Of a stretch of DNA of 10,562 nt, positions 1-7,677 are shown piece after piece. Origin of the DNA: Actinomycetes bacterium (GTDB taxonomy: Bacteria; Actinomycetota; Acidimicrobiia; Acidimicrobiales; Palsa-688). Position 1 is the first letter of the stretch; each line of letters starts with the position of its first letter. Where the stretch lies: NCBI GenBank assembly GCA_021846485.1, contig JAJZWW010000081.1:1-10562 (forward strand), in the 5' to 3' direction. The position numbers were made by a program, and so were the translations under genes. The notes under the pieces were generated by a model. It was not told the origin of the DNA. It did no database searches and was given only the letters and a program-made list of their open reading frames with translations.

Positions 1-888
1 GGCATCAGCCAGCCCGCAGCGAGCCAACACCTGGCCGCACTGGAGCGGGCGATCGGCACTCGACTGTTCGTCCGCGGACCGAACGGCGTCGTTCCGACCC
101 AGCGAGCGCGCGAGCTCTACGCCGAGGTGACCGAGCCACTCGATGCGCTCGAGGCCGTCATCGGGGGTCTTCGGGGAGGAGCAACCTCGCCCCCCGATCC
201 CCCAGTGCGCTTTGGCTCCAGCCCCGAGTACTTCAGCGCCGAGGTGCTCCCACGCCTGACGAACTGCGGCGTCGCCGTCACCGCGGTCTTCGGGAGCGAC
301 GTGGACCTGCTCGCCCTGCTGGACCACGGCGAGATCGATCTCGCCGTCACGAGCACCACCCCGTCTCGGCGCTCGCTGCGCTCCGCCCCCATTGGGACGA
401 AGCGCTTCACCCTCGTCGCCGCCCCCCAGGCGGCCCCGACCCCACCGTTGCAGACGCTCCGCCAGCTTGCCGATTGGCTTCCCGGTCAACCGTGGGCGTC
501 GTACAGCTTGGAGCTCCCGATCACCCGCCGTTTCTGGCAGACGGTGCTCGAACGACCGTTCTCCGCACGCTCTCAGTTGGTCGCGCCCGACCTCAGGGCC
601 GTGCTCAGAGCTGTCGAGCTCGGAATCGGGGTAAGCCTGCTGCCGACCTTCGTCTGCAACGAGCCACTCGCCGAAGGACGGGTCGTCGAGCCATTCGCCG
701 TCGCGGACCTTGTCGAAGAAGAACCCTGGTTCGCGTGCACCCGCGTCGGTGAAGCACGGCGCCCAGCCGTCACGACGCTGCTGGCTGCGCTCGGGGACCG
801 CCCCGCGTCCTCTCCCCCGAGCTCCGGCAAGCCGAAGACGCCGCGACGTGCGGCCTCAGGGCCAGCACGTCCCCACCGCGCACCTTGA
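1..888 (+). CDS. LysR-family transcriptional regulator, 5'-truncated by the window edge
   Basis: The frame is open from base 1 and stops at TGA 886-888, giving 295 visible residues. The first visible residues (GISQPAASQHLAALERAIG, then TRLFVR and TQRARELY) are the recognition helix and wing of the LysR winged helix-turn-helix. About 20-25 N-terminal residues and the start codon therefore lie left of the window. Residues about 65-260 fit the periplasmic-binding-protein-like effector domain, with the typical late segment LRAVLRAVELGIGVSLLP. The last about 25 residues are a Pro/Arg-rich tail outside the domain. LysR proteins bind DNA as tetramers and respond to a small ligand. Neither the ligand nor the target genes can be read here, because the usual divergent partner would lie outside the window. 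The segment has a less extreme GC content than the genes to its right. Family certain; role unknown. Confidence 0.9.
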   Translation, partial: GISQPAASQHLAALERAIGTRLFVRGPNGVVPTQRARELYAEVTEPLDALEAVIGGLRGGATSPPDPPVRFGSSPEYFSAEVLPRLTNCGVAVTAVFGSDVDLLALLDHGEIDLAVTSTTPSRRSLRSAPIGTKRFTLVAAPQAAPTPPLQTLRQLADWLPGQPWASYSLELPITRRFWQTVLERPFSARSQLVAPDLRAVLRAVELGIGVSLLPTFVCNEPLAEGRVVEPFAVADLVEEEPWFACTRVGEARRPAVTTLLAALGDRPASSPPSSGKPKTPRRAASGPARPHRAP

Positions 889-931
889 GGAGGGTCGCCA
901 CCGCCCAGGCGCGGCGTTGAGTAGGGCAACT

Positions 932-960
932 GCATAGGCATGCACTGGGCGTGCCTATGC
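932..960. repeat. Inverted repeat (12-bp arms, 5-nt loop) downstream of the LysR gene
   Basis: The arms GCATAGGCATGC (932-943) and GCGTGCCTATGC (949-960) pair with a single T/G-type mismatch around the loop ACTGG. It lies 43 nt after the LysR stop. No T-run follows on either strand, so it is not a classical intrinsic terminator. It could still act as a bidirectional transcription barrier, a protein-binding palindrome or the remnant of a mobile element. The GCATAGG core recurs at 1031-1037 and, as GCATACG, at 1040-1046 and 1126-1132. Confidence 0.6.
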
Positions 961-1038
961 AACGCTCCGCACCACCCCAACCTCGAACGCGAAACCGCAG
1001 CGTACGGGCCGCTCGCGCTCGCGCCACCCTGCATAGGC

Positions 1039-1134
1039 TGCATACGCAAGGGCTGAGTAGGTCCCCACAAACTGTCCCCATAAACACAGAAGCCGCCGAC
1101 CAAAACATGCTGGTCAGCGGCCTGTGCATACGCA
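1039..1134. repeat. Short direct repeat TGCATACGCA, two copies
   Basis: An exact 10-bp repeat lies at 1039-1048 and 1125-1134. The related GCATAGG words are at 932-938, 954-960 (inverted) and 1031-1037. The stretch 889-1159 carries no convincing gene: reading frames across it are short and low in recognisable content. The repeats could be relics of integration or transposition next to the tRNA gene, but are short enough that chance cannot be excluded. Confidence 0.4.
1085..1126 (-). terminator. Candidate terminator hairpin downstream of tRNA-fMet
   Basis: Read on the minus strand, the outer arms CACAG (1126-1122) and CTGTG (1089-1085) and the inner 11-bp arms (1121-1111 and 1102-1092, one mismatch) form a long stem with an 8-nt loop. 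TTTATGG follows. The hairpin starts 33 nt after the 3' end of the tRNA. A weaker hairpin, GGGCG/CGCCC (1154-1150 and 1142-1138), comes first and is followed by TTCT. Either could end the tRNA transcript. The short T-run keeps this call moderate. Confidence 0.45.
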
Positions 1135-1159
1135 GAAGGGCGCGACAAACGCCCCTACT

Positions 1160-1236
<77 letters not shown>

Positions 1237-1247
1237 GCGGACTACTC

Positions 1248-1278
1248 AGTGTACCAGCCCAGGGCCGGTGTCCTGCAA
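1248..1278 (-). promoter_or_regulatory. Promoter of the tRNA-fMet gene
   Basis: On the minus strand, TTGCAG (1278-1273) resembles a -35 box and TACACT (1253-1248) a -10 box, with a 19-nt spacer. The -10 ends 11 nt before the mature tRNA 5' end, so transcription would start a few nt before the tRNA. The spacer is longer than the ideal 17, so the exact -35 is less sure than the -10. Confidence 0.55.
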
Positions 1279-1316
1279 GCCGGGAGCCGGGTCGCTCTGG
1301 GGACCGCCGGCCGGAG

Positions 1317-2153
1317 CTACGAAGAGGGAGAGTGGTCGTCCAGCCAGGCGACGAGGTCGGCGAGGACCTCGTCGCGGTTGATCTCGTTGAACAGCTCGTG
1401 GCGCCCGCCGCGGTAGCCGACGTAGGTCACGTCAGCCACGCCGAGCTCCCGGTAGGCGGCCGCCAGAGCCGCCCCGCCCCCGTTGAACCCCCCGATGGCG
1501 TCCTCGGTGCCGTTGATCACCAGGATGGGCAGGTCCGGGGGAACGCTGTCGGCGGGAGGCACCGCCAGGTGGGCCAGCTCGGCGACGTCGAAGGCGACGT
1601 CGAAGCCGCACCACGGGTCCTCGATGTAGCGGCCCACCTCGGCCGGGTCCCGGCTCAGCCAGTCGTACGGGGTCGTCGCCGGCTCGAAGCGCTCGTTGGG
1701 GTCGCCTGCGGGGAGGTAGGGCACGGCGAGCAGGGTCGAGCCGGACAAGACCAGCCCAGCCAGCTCCTCCCCCCATCGTTCGGCTATGCGCTGCGCCATG
1801 AACGACCCCCAGCTGTGGCCGACCAGGTGCACGGGGAGGCCGGATCGAGAGGCGGCTACCTCGGCGACTGCCGCGTGGAGCGACTCCACCGCCCCCTGCA
1901 TCCCCCCGGGGCCGAGCTCCCCCAGACCCGGTCCCTCGGCACCGGTCCGCCCGGAGGCCCGGTGGTCGTCGGCCCACACCTCGAACCCCGCGGCAACCAG
2001 GGCCGCGGCCACCCGGTCGTAGCGGCGGGCGTGCTCGCCCATCCCGTGGGCCAGGTGCACCAACGCCCGCGGCCGCCCGGGGGGCGACCAGCGGTACAGG
2101 TGGACGCGGACCCCGCCGGGGTCGACGAAGGTGGTGGTCTCCGGTTCGCCCAT
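1317..2153 (-). CDS. Alpha/beta hydrolase, monoacylglycerol lipase / lysophospholipase type
   Basis: The protein is 278 residues when started at ATG 2153, which has GGAGGAGG just upstream; an upstream ATG at 2207 would include the putative promoter. The serine-hydrolase fold shows in order: an oxyanion motif HGMGEH (36-41), the nucleophile elbow GHSWG (112-116, Ser114), the acid in NGTED (Asp218) and the catalytic His252 in GRHELF. HGMGEH and the overall layout match the serine aminopeptidase S33 / monoacylglycerol lipase group (COG2267), which hydrolyses lysolipids or monoglycerides in the cytoplasm or at the membrane face. There is no signal peptide. The substrate cannot be read from sequence. 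It lies downstream of otsA on the same strand with a 109-nt gap and appears to have its own promoter. Family firm; specificity inferred. Confidence 0.9.
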   Translation of the reverse strand: MGEPETTTFVDPGGVRVHLYRWSPPGRPRALVHLAHGMGEHARRYDRVAAALVAAGFEVWADDHRASGRTGAEGPGLGELGPGGMQGAVESLHAAVAEVAASRSGLPVHLVGHSWGSFMAQRIAERWGEELAGLVLSGSTLLAVPYLPAGDPNERFEPATTPYDWLSRDPAEVGRYIEDPWCGFDVAFDVAELAHLAVPPADSVPPDLPILVINGTEDAIGGFNGGGAALAAAYRELGVADVTYVGYRGGRHELFNEINRDEVLADLVAWLDDHSPSS

Positions 2154-2188
2154 CGGGCCTCCTCCGAGGTCGGATGGCGGGAACCCTA
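2154..2188 (-). promoter_or_regulatory. Promoter and ribosome binding site of the hydrolase gene
   Basis: On the minus strand the box TAGGGT (2188-2183) fits the actinobacterial -10 pattern TANNNT. GGAGGAGG (2165-2158) follows, and then, after CCCG, the ATG at 2153. This implies a leader of about 20 nt. The box would lie inside the coding sequence if translation began at 2207, which supports the shorter start. No clear -35 is visible. Confidence 0.55.
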
Positions 2189-2262
2189 GCCAGCCCACCC
2201 CGGCCACAGCGCCGAGCCCGCCGGACCCGGCCCGCCCGAGGTGGCCGCCCGGGGTGGTGCCA

Positions 2263-3765
2263 TCACCTCCCGCCGGCGGGCCTCCCCAGCGCCCGTCCCG
2301 GCGAGAAGCCGGGGGGTCTTTCCCCTCCTCTCCGTTGGGCCTCGCGCGCCTCGGCCACCATCGCCAGCGCCCCGAGGAAGGCGTTGGCCCAGTGGTGCAC
2401 GTCGAACTCCGAGACCCGCCGGCGCATCGCCCGCATCCGCCGGGCTGCCTCCGCCGGCCGCAGGCTCACCGCTCGGAGGATCGCCTCCTCCATGCCGTCC
2501 ACGTCCCAGGGGTTCACGAGGATCGCCTGGCGAAGCTCGTCGGCCGCGCCGGCGAACTCCGAGAGCACGAGCACGCCCCGCTCGTCGTGACGGCAGGCGA
2601 CGTACTCCTTGGCCACCAAGTTCATCCCGTCTCGCAGCGGGGTGACCAGGGCCACGTCCGCAGCCAGGTACAAGGCGGCCATCTCCTCTTTCGGAAAGGT
2701 CTTGTGCAGGTAGTGCACCGCGGGGCGGCCGAGGGCGCTGTGGTCGCCGTTTATCCGCCCGACGGTCACCTCCACCTCGTTGCGCAGCCGCTGGTACTCC
2801 TCGACCCGCTCCCGGCTGGGGCTGGCCACCTGCACCAGCACGGTCGCCGGAGGGGCGAGCTGGCCAGCGTCGAGCAGCTCCCCGTACGCCCGGAGGCGCT
2901 GGAGGATGCCCTTGGTGTAGTCGAGGCGGTCCACCCCGAGGACGACCGTCTCGGGGTCGCCGAGCTCGGCGCGCAGCTCGGCCGCCCTCCGCCGGGTCTC
3001 GGGCCGCCGGGCGAGCTCGTCCAGGGTGACGGCGTCGACGGAGATGGGAAAGGAGGCCGCGCGGAGCTGGCGGCCGTCCGCGCACTCGATCACCGACCCG
3101 CGGGTCACGACCCCGCTGGTGCTGCGGGCCGCCCGCAGGAAGTTGGCTGCGTCGGCGCCGCGCTGGAAGCCGACCAGGTCCGCTCCGAGCAGCCCCTCGA
3201 CGACCTCCCGCCTCCACGGCAGGCGGGAGTAGATCTCCCAGCCGGGGAACGGGATGTGGTCGAAGAAACCGATGCGCAGGTCGGGCCGGCGCTGCCTCAG
3301 CATGGCCGGGACGAGCTGCAGCTGGTAGTCCTGCACCCACACCGTCGCCCCCCTGGCGCAAGCCGCGTCTGCGGCGTCGGCGAAGCGCCGGTTGACCCTC
3401 CGGTAGGCGTCCCACCAGCGGCGCTCGAAGACCGGCTCGCCGGTCACGTCGTGGTAGAGCGGCCAGAGCGTGCCGTTGGCGAACCCCTCGTAGTAGTCGG
3501 CGACCTCCTCGGCCGACAGGACGACCGGCACGACGTGCAGCCCGCGGGCCTCGAACGGCTCCAGCTCGACGCCGGGAGCCCCGGGCCACCCGACCCACGT
3601 GCCGCCCGACGAGCGCACCACCGGTTCGAGCGCGGCGACCAGCCCCCCGGGGCTCTGCCGCCACTCCCCCTCGCCGCCACCGTCCTCGGCGGGGACCCGG
3701 TCGACCGGAAGCCGGTTGGCCACTACCACGACCGGGCTCTCGTCGCTTCTCGGGTCGAGGCGCAT
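2263..3765 (-). CDS. otsA: Alpha,alpha-trehalose-phosphate synthase (UDP/GDP-glucose forming)
   Basis: The product is 500 residues, the usual size for bacterial OtsA, a GT20 retaining glycosyltransferase. It joins a nucleotide-activated glucose to glucose-6-phosphate to make trehalose-6-phosphate in the cytoplasm, a compatible solute precursor. Landmarks in order are NRLPV (17-21), WVGWPG (57-62), YYEGFANGTLWPLYH (91-105), VWVQDYQLQLVP (142-153), FFDHIPFPGWEIY (167-179), GVDRLDYTKG (277-286, with the donor-binding Arg280 and Lys285) and DGMNLVAKEYVACR (379-392). All expected active-site positions appear present. The C-terminal about 25 residues are a variable Gly/Arg/Pro tail. No otsB phosphatase lies in the window. 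The frame stays open far upstream into neighbouring genes, but the family N-terminus and the promoter box set the start at 3765. Confidence 0.96.
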   Translation of the reverse strand: MRLDPRSDESPVVVVANRLPVDRVPAEDGGGEGEWRQSPGGLVAALEPVVRSSGGTWVGWPGAPGVELEPFEARGLHVVPVVLSAEEVADYYEGFANGTLWPLYHDVTGEPVFERRWWDAYRRVNRRFADAADAACARGATVWVQDYQLQLVPAMLRQRRPDLRIGFFDHIPFPGWEIYSRLPWRREVVEGLLGADLVGFQRGADAANFLRAARSTSGVVTRGSVIECADGRQLRAASFPISVDAVTLDELARRPETRRRAAELRAELGDPETVVLGVDRLDYTKGILQRLRAYGELLDAGQLAPPATVLVQVASPSRERVEEYQRLRNEVEVTVGRINGDHSALGRPAVHYLHKTFPKEEMAALYLAADVALVTPLRDGMNLVAKEYVACRHDERGVLVLSEFAGAADELRQAILVNPWDVDGMEEAILRAVSLRPAEAARRMRAMRRRVSEFDVHHWANAFLGALAMVAEAREAQRRGGERPPGFSPGRALGRPAGGR

Positions 3766-3778
3766 CGGGACCACCCTA
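3766..3778 (-). promoter_or_regulatory. Leaderless promoter of otsA
   Basis: The minus-strand box TAGGGT (3778-3773) is followed by seven nt (GGTCCCG) and then the ATG at 3765. This is the spacing expected if transcription begins at the A of the start codon. No Shine-Dalgarno motif can be placed, and no clear -35 is seen. The 148-nt gap to the upstream def gene otherwise holds nothing recognisable. Confidence 0.6.
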
Positions 3779-3913
3779 CGAGCCGGCGGGCCCGGCCCCG
3801 CCCAAGCCGCGTGCCGGCGCCGGCCCGGCATCCCCGGTGGCACCACGGCCCTCGTCCGCCGCGCCCGGGGCGTGCGGGGCACGGCCGGCTGCTGGGTCCT
3901 CCCGGCTACCCCG

Positions 3914-4459
3914 TCAGCTGAGCACGCCCCGCACCGCGTGGGGGCTGACCCGGACCGCCGCCGGCTGGGCCCAGTCCGCCTCCCGGATCGCCCGCTTGGC
4001 CTCCTTCGAGGCGTCGGGGTCCAGGCGGTCGATGAACAGCACCCCGTCCAGGTGGTCGGTCTCGTGCTGGAGCACCCGCGCCATGCGCCCGTCGCCCACC
4101 ACCTGCAGCGGCCGGCCGTGCACGTCGTAACCCTTGGCGACGGTGTGGAGCCGGCGCTTGGTGTCGAAGTACAGCCCGGGGATCGACAGGCATCCCTCCG
4201 GGCCGTCCTGGTACTCCTCGTCGGGGAAGTCGAGGACCGGGTTGACCAGGTGCCCCTCCTCGCCGTCCTCGGTGTGCCACACGAACACCCGTTGGAGCAC
4301 CCCGACCTGGGTGGCCGCCAGCCCGGCGCCGTCCTGGTCGTAGAGGGTGTCGTGGAGGTCGGCCACCAGTTGGCGCAGCTGGGCGTCGAAGTCGACGACC
4401 TCCGCCGCCTGCGCCCGCAGGACCGGGTCCCCGAAGAGCCTGACCGCTCGTGTCGCCAT
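3914..4459 (-). CDS. def: Peptide deformylase
   Basis: The 181-residue protein carries the three signature motifs of the metalloenzyme that removes the formyl group from the N-terminal methionine of new proteins. These are GAGLAATQ (44-51), EGCLS (88-92, metal ligand Cys90) and HETDH (132-136, two His ligands and the catalytic Glu). The length and the start MATRAVRLFGDPVL are normal for the family (type I-like). Its presence in the same window as initiator tRNA-fMet is a functional match (formyl-Met use) but they are separate transcription units. The last about 25 residues after KRAIREADW are a variable extension. The gene stops 148 nt before otsA on the same strand. Confidence 0.97.
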   Translation of the reverse strand: MATRAVRLFGDPVLRAQAAEVVDFDAQLRQLVADLHDTLYDQDGAGLAATQVGVLQRVFVWHTEDGEEGHLVNPVLDFPDEEYQDGPEGCLSIPGLYFDTKRRLHTVAKGYDVHGRPLQVVGDGRMARVLQHETDHLDGVLFIDRLDPDASKEAKRAIREADWAQPAAVRVSPHAVRGVLS

Positions 4460-4471
4460 CCCACGATCGTA
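4460..4471 (-). promoter_or_regulatory. Leaderless promoter of def
   Basis: TACGAT (4471-4466, minus strand) is followed by six nt (CGTGGG) and the ATG at 4459. As with otsA, there is no space for a ribosome binding site between the expected transcription start and the ATG. The DNA further upstream is nearly pure G/C up to the palindrome at 4511-4572, with no -35 match. Confidence 0.55.
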
Positions 4472-4501
4472 CCGGCCCGCCCGACCCGACCCGCCTCGGC
4501 C

Positions 4502-4578
4502 CTGCTCAGTGGCTGTCGCAAAACTATATTCTGGAGGTGGTGACCGCCTCCACGCGGGTTTTTGCGACAGCTGCTCAG
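4502..4578. mobile_element. MITE-like nested palindrome with flanking CTGCTCAG repeats
   Basis: Outer arms GCTGTCGCAAAA (4512-4523) and TTTTGCGACAGC (4560-4571) match perfectly over 12 bp. Inner arms GGAGGTGG (4533-4540) and CCGCCTCC (4544-4551) match with one wobble around TGA. The 8-mer CTGCTCAG stands on both sides (4502-4509 and 4571-4578) and looks like a target-site duplication, although it overlaps the right arm by one base and leaves two extra bases on the left. The A/T-rich core (CTATATT) contrasts with the surroundings. No T-run follows the stem on the minus strand, so a plain intrinsic terminator is less likely, but a transcript-ending or mRNA-stabilising role for the UPF0182 gene is possible. 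The family of any parent element is unknown. Confidence 0.5.
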
Positions 4579-7500
4579 CCCGACCCGGTCGTGGTGGTCG
4601 TCTTCCCGGGCACGGTGGTGGTCGATCTGGTCGAGCGACCCCCGGCCTCCCGCTCGGCGGCGGCTACGTCGGCCTGCGCCTGCTGCACGTCGGTCTGGTA
4701 GCGGCCGAGGTTCCCAGCGGCCAGCGCTGCGTCGGCCTCCCGGAAGGCCCTCTGGGCGTCGGCCAGCAGCACCGAGACGCTCCCGGTCGGCGCGGTCACC
4801 CCGGTCGTCGGCGGGTTCGTCGTCGAGGAGCTCGACGGCGTGGTGGTGGTCGTCGTCGACCCCGACCCGCTGCCCGACGTCGCCCCCGGCACCTTGGTGG
4901 TCGGGCGCTGGGCGGCCGAGGTGTTGCAATAGGAGGCGAACGGCCGCGAGCCGCCTGGGTTGGTGATCGAGCAGAGCGCGGCGTCGAGCGAGGCGTTGCC
5001 GGAGTGGTAGGCGACGTTGTCGTAGACGACGATGACGTCCTTGAGCTCGGGGACCGGGTTGGTCACCGAGGACACGTACACCGGTTGCACGTACAGCAAG
5101 GTGTTGCCTATCGGGACGGTCACGACGCTGCCCAGCTCGACCGACGACCCCTGCTGGTTGAGCAGGGTCAGCTCGTAGGAGATCTGGGTGTTGGAGTTGA
5201 TGTCCTGGGCCACGAGCCTCGGGCCGTTGATCACCTGGTTGGACGGCGTCTCGTAGAGGCTGAGCTGGCCGTAGTTGCTCTGGCTCGACGAGGCGTACAT
5301 GACCCCGGTCAGGTTCTGGCTCTTCGCCTGGGCGGAGACCGGTACGAAAGGCTGCACCAAAACGAAGTGCTGCTGGGTCTGGCCGGGCAGGGCGGCCAGC
5401 TCGTACTCCGGCTTGAACAGCTTCACCTGCAGGACCACCTGCCCGGTGGCGGTCTGGCTGGTCGTGCGCGTCGGGGTGTTGGGGTGCCCCGAGCCGGGGT
5501 CCTGGGCGATGTTCCAGGCATTGGCCTGGGTGTAGAACGCTGCCGGGTTGGTCAGGTGGTAACGCCCCCACATGTTGGTCTGGACGGTGAACAGGTCGAC
5601 GGGGTAGCGGAAGTGGGCGGTGATCCCCGGGATCACGCTGTTGGCCTGGGAACCTGGGGTGAACAGGCCGGGGAACACCCGTTCGTAGGTCTGGATCATC
5701 GGGTCGCTCGGGTGGACCACGAAGAAGTGCATCTTGCCGCTGTAGGCGTTGACCACGACCTTCACCGAGTTGCGGACGTAGTTGAAGCTGCCCGAGAGCC
5801 CCGACCCCGCAGCCAGCCTGGAGGTGTCGGCCTGCTGGGAGTACGGGTAGTTGTCGGAGGTGGTGTACCCGTTGACGATCCAGTAGATCTGCCCGTTGAC
5901 GACGGCTGCGTAGGGATGGGCCCCGAAGCGCAGGAACGGGGCCGCCTTCTCCACCCGGGTCATCAGCTGGCGGTTGTAGAGGATCCGGCTGTGGCCGGTG
6001 ATCTGCCCCGACAGCAGCAGGTCGAGGTTGTCGAAGCTCAAGGCGAACGCCGCCCGGCGCAAGAAGCTGTCGATGCGGACCCCGCCGCTGCCGGCGTAGT
6101 GGTTGGTGGTCTCGTTGCCGGCATTGTCCTCGTAGTCGAGCTCCGCCTGCTTGGTGTCGACCACGACGAAGCCGTTGGCGTTACCGCCCCGCCCGTAGTA
6201 GACTTGTGCCCCCTTGCCGCTCAGCGTCGGCACGCCCTGGGGCGGGACGTTCTGCAGGGTGAAGTCGGGGTAGCCGGTGGAGGAGAAGCCCTGCTGGGTG
6301 GCGAGGGACACCGCAGCCCCGTACCCGTGGGTGTACTGCAGGTGGGAGGTGATGAACCCACCCGGGACCTGGCCGTTGAGCTCCCGCACCCCGAGCAGGG
6401 TCTCCTTGGTGGTCTCCTTGCCCCCGAGGTCCAGCCGGTAGCGGTCGACGCTCAGGTTGCCGAGGCTGTAGAAGGATCGCAGCGACTGCAGGCTGTCGAA
6501 GGTGGCGGAGAGGATCTTCGGGTCGGCCACCTGGACGTTGGCGAGGGTCTGGCGGTTGGCCCGGGCCTGGGGGCTGTCGCCTTGGACCGCGGACGGCTGG
6601 ACGACCTGCGAGGCGTCGAAGCTCTTGCTCACCACCCGGACGTGGTCGAGCCCGTAGGCCTGCCGGGTCATGGCGATGTTGCGGGCGATGTAGCGCTGCT
6701 CCTGGGTCAGCTCCGCGGGGTTGACCCGGACCGCCTGGTAGAGCGCAGGGTAGATGTGGCCCGCCACGATCCACACGACCGCCCAGACCACGACCGCAGT
6801 GACCGGCAGGGTCCACCCCCGGAACCGGATGTTGAGCAGGAACAAGGCGGCGGCGATGACCCCGATGCCGATCAGCAGGTCGTAGGCGGGGAGGTTGGCG
6901 TGGATGCTGGTTGCCGTGGCGCCGTCGACGACATGGGCCCGCGACAGCACCAGGCGGAGGCGGTCGTAGTAGTACCCGAACGCCTGGATGACCGCGAGGA
7001 TGCCGAGCAGCACCGATAGGTGCACCTTGACCGCGGGAGTGACCCGGGGCCCGGGACCCTGGAAGCGGATGCCGCCGTTCAAGTACTGGGCGACGGCGCT
7101 CACGAGCGCCAGCACGACCACCGCACCGAACGCCCAGCCGAGGAGGAACTCGATGAACGGCAGCTTGAACACGTAGAAGCCGACGTTGCGGTGGAACTGC
7201 GGGTCGCTCGTCGAGAACGGGACGCCGTAGCGGAACAGGTCCCAGTTGTTCCACTGGGCGTTGGCCCCGATGCCGGCGAAGAGGGCGAACACCACTGCGG
7301 TGACGATGCGCACGACCCGCCCGTGCGGGTACACCACGTCCCGGTAGCGCTCCACCAGCTCGTCGCCCTGGCCGGCAGGCAGCACCGGCGGGGCAAAGCG
7401 GTCGGCGAGGAACAGGCTCGCCCACATGAGCACGAAGAACAGCGCGCAGAAAACCACCGCCAGCACGACCTTGGTGAGCAGCACCCCCCGGAAGACCGAG

Positions 7501-7664
7501 GTGAAGTGCACCTCCTCGAACCACAGGTAGCTGGTGTAGAAGCGTGCCAGGCCACGGGCGGAGCTCAGCACGACGATCACCGCCACGATCGCCACGAGCA
7601 CGCCGATGCGGAAGCGGCGCGAGGTGCGCGGCGCGCGGCGCGGGATCTCGGCAGGACTGCGCAT
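4575..7664 (-). CDS. UPF0182 family multi-pass membrane protein
   Basis: The product is 1029 residues from ATG 7664, in line with the about 900-1000 typical of UPF0182 (COG1615), a conserved family of unknown function in Actinomycetota and some others. Seven hydrophobic segments are visible near residues 19-37, 60-86, 115-135, 168-194, 213-231, 261-279 and 286-305. A large, presumably extracytoplasmic domain of about 600 residues follows, rich in Tyr, Asn and Gly (for example NMWGRYHLTNPAAFY and RYPVDLFTVQTNMWG). After about residue 930 comes a Ser/Thr/Pro linker, a short predicted helix (about 962-1009) and a second Thr-rich tail. The start lies 13 nt after the stop of the DivIVA-MuF gene with no clear Shine-Dalgarno, suggesting co-transcription and translational coupling. 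The frame continues upstream to 8306, but that part is a shadow of the neighbour. Family sure; biochemical role unknown. Confidence 0.93.
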   Translation of the reverse strand: MRSPAEIPRRAPRTSRRFRIGVLVAIVAVIVVLSSARGLARFYTSYLWFEEVHFTSVFRGVLLTKVVLAVVFCALFFVLMWASLFLADRFAPPVLPAGQGDELVERYRDVVYPHGRVVRIVTAVVFALFAGIGANAQWNNWDLFRYGVPFSTSDPQFHRNVGFYVFKLPFIEFLLGWAFGAVVVLALVSAVAQYLNGGIRFQGPGPRVTPAVKVHLSVLLGILAVIQAFGYYYDRLRLVLSRAHVVDGATATSIHANLPAYDLLIGIGVIAAALFLLNIRFRGWTLPVTAVVVWAVVWIVAGHIYPALYQAVRVNPAELTQEQRYIARNIAMTRQAYGLDHVRVVSKSFDASQVVQPSAVQGDSPQARANRQTLANVQVADPKILSATFDSLQSLRSFYSLGNLSVDRYRLDLGGKETTKETLLGVRELNGQVPGGFITSHLQYTHGYGAAVSLATQQGFSSTGYPDFTLQNVPPQGVPTLSGKGAQVYYGRGGNANGFVVVDTKQAELDYEDNAGNETTNHYAGSGGVRIDSFLRRAAFALSFDNLDLLLSGQITGHSRILYNRQLMTRVEKAAPFLRFGAHPYAAVVNGQIYWIVNGYTTSDNYPYSQQADTSRLAAGSGLSGSFNYVRNSVKVVVNAYSGKMHFFVVHPSDPMIQTYERVFPGLFTPGSQANSVIPGITAHFRYPVDLFTVQTNMWGRYHLTNPAAFYTQANAWNIAQDPGSGHPNTPTRTTSQTATGQVVLQVKLFKPEYELAALPGQTQQHFVLVQPFVPVSAQAKSQNLTGVMYASSSQSNYGQLSLYETPSNQVINGPRLVAQDINSNTQISYELTLLNQQGSSVELGSVVTVPIGNTLLYVQPVYVSSVTNPVPELKDVIVVYDNVAYHSGNASLDAALCSITNPGGSRPFASYCNTSAAQRPTTKVPGATSGSGSGSTTTTTTPSSSSTTNPPTTGVTAPTGSVSVLLADAQRAFREADAALAAGNLGRYQTDVQQAQADVAAAEREAGGRSTRSTTTVPGKTTTTTGSG

Positions 7665-7677
7665 GTCGGCGGGGAGC

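Noticed and set aside
573..1148. 191-codon minus-strand frame covering the LysR 3' end and the gap
   Set aside because: It overlaps the LysR effector domain and crosses the hairpins. There is no recognisable domain and no ribosome binding site.
2131..3921. 596-codon open frame on the + strand and a 492-codon minus-strand frame (2186-3664)
   Set aside because: Both overlap otsA, which has every GT20 motif in one frame. They are out-of-frame shadows.
4511..4572. Palindrome read as a normal intrinsic terminator for the UPF0182 gene
   Set aside because: The A/T tracts lie inside the stem and no U-run follows it on the minus strand. The flanking duplicated octamer fits an inserted element better, although a termination role is not excluded.
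3766..5571. Upstream extension of the otsA frame to a 1102-residue protein
   Set aside because: The extra N-terminal part runs through def and the end of the UPF0182 gene in a shadow frame, and is not protein-like. The GT20 N-terminus begins near 3765.
4347..7019. 890-codon open frame on the + strand
   Set aside because: It is antisense to the UPF0182 gene, whose translation has clear membrane segments and family sequence. The + frame gives Val/Gly/Asp-rich text without domains, typical of a mirror frame in GC-rich DNA.
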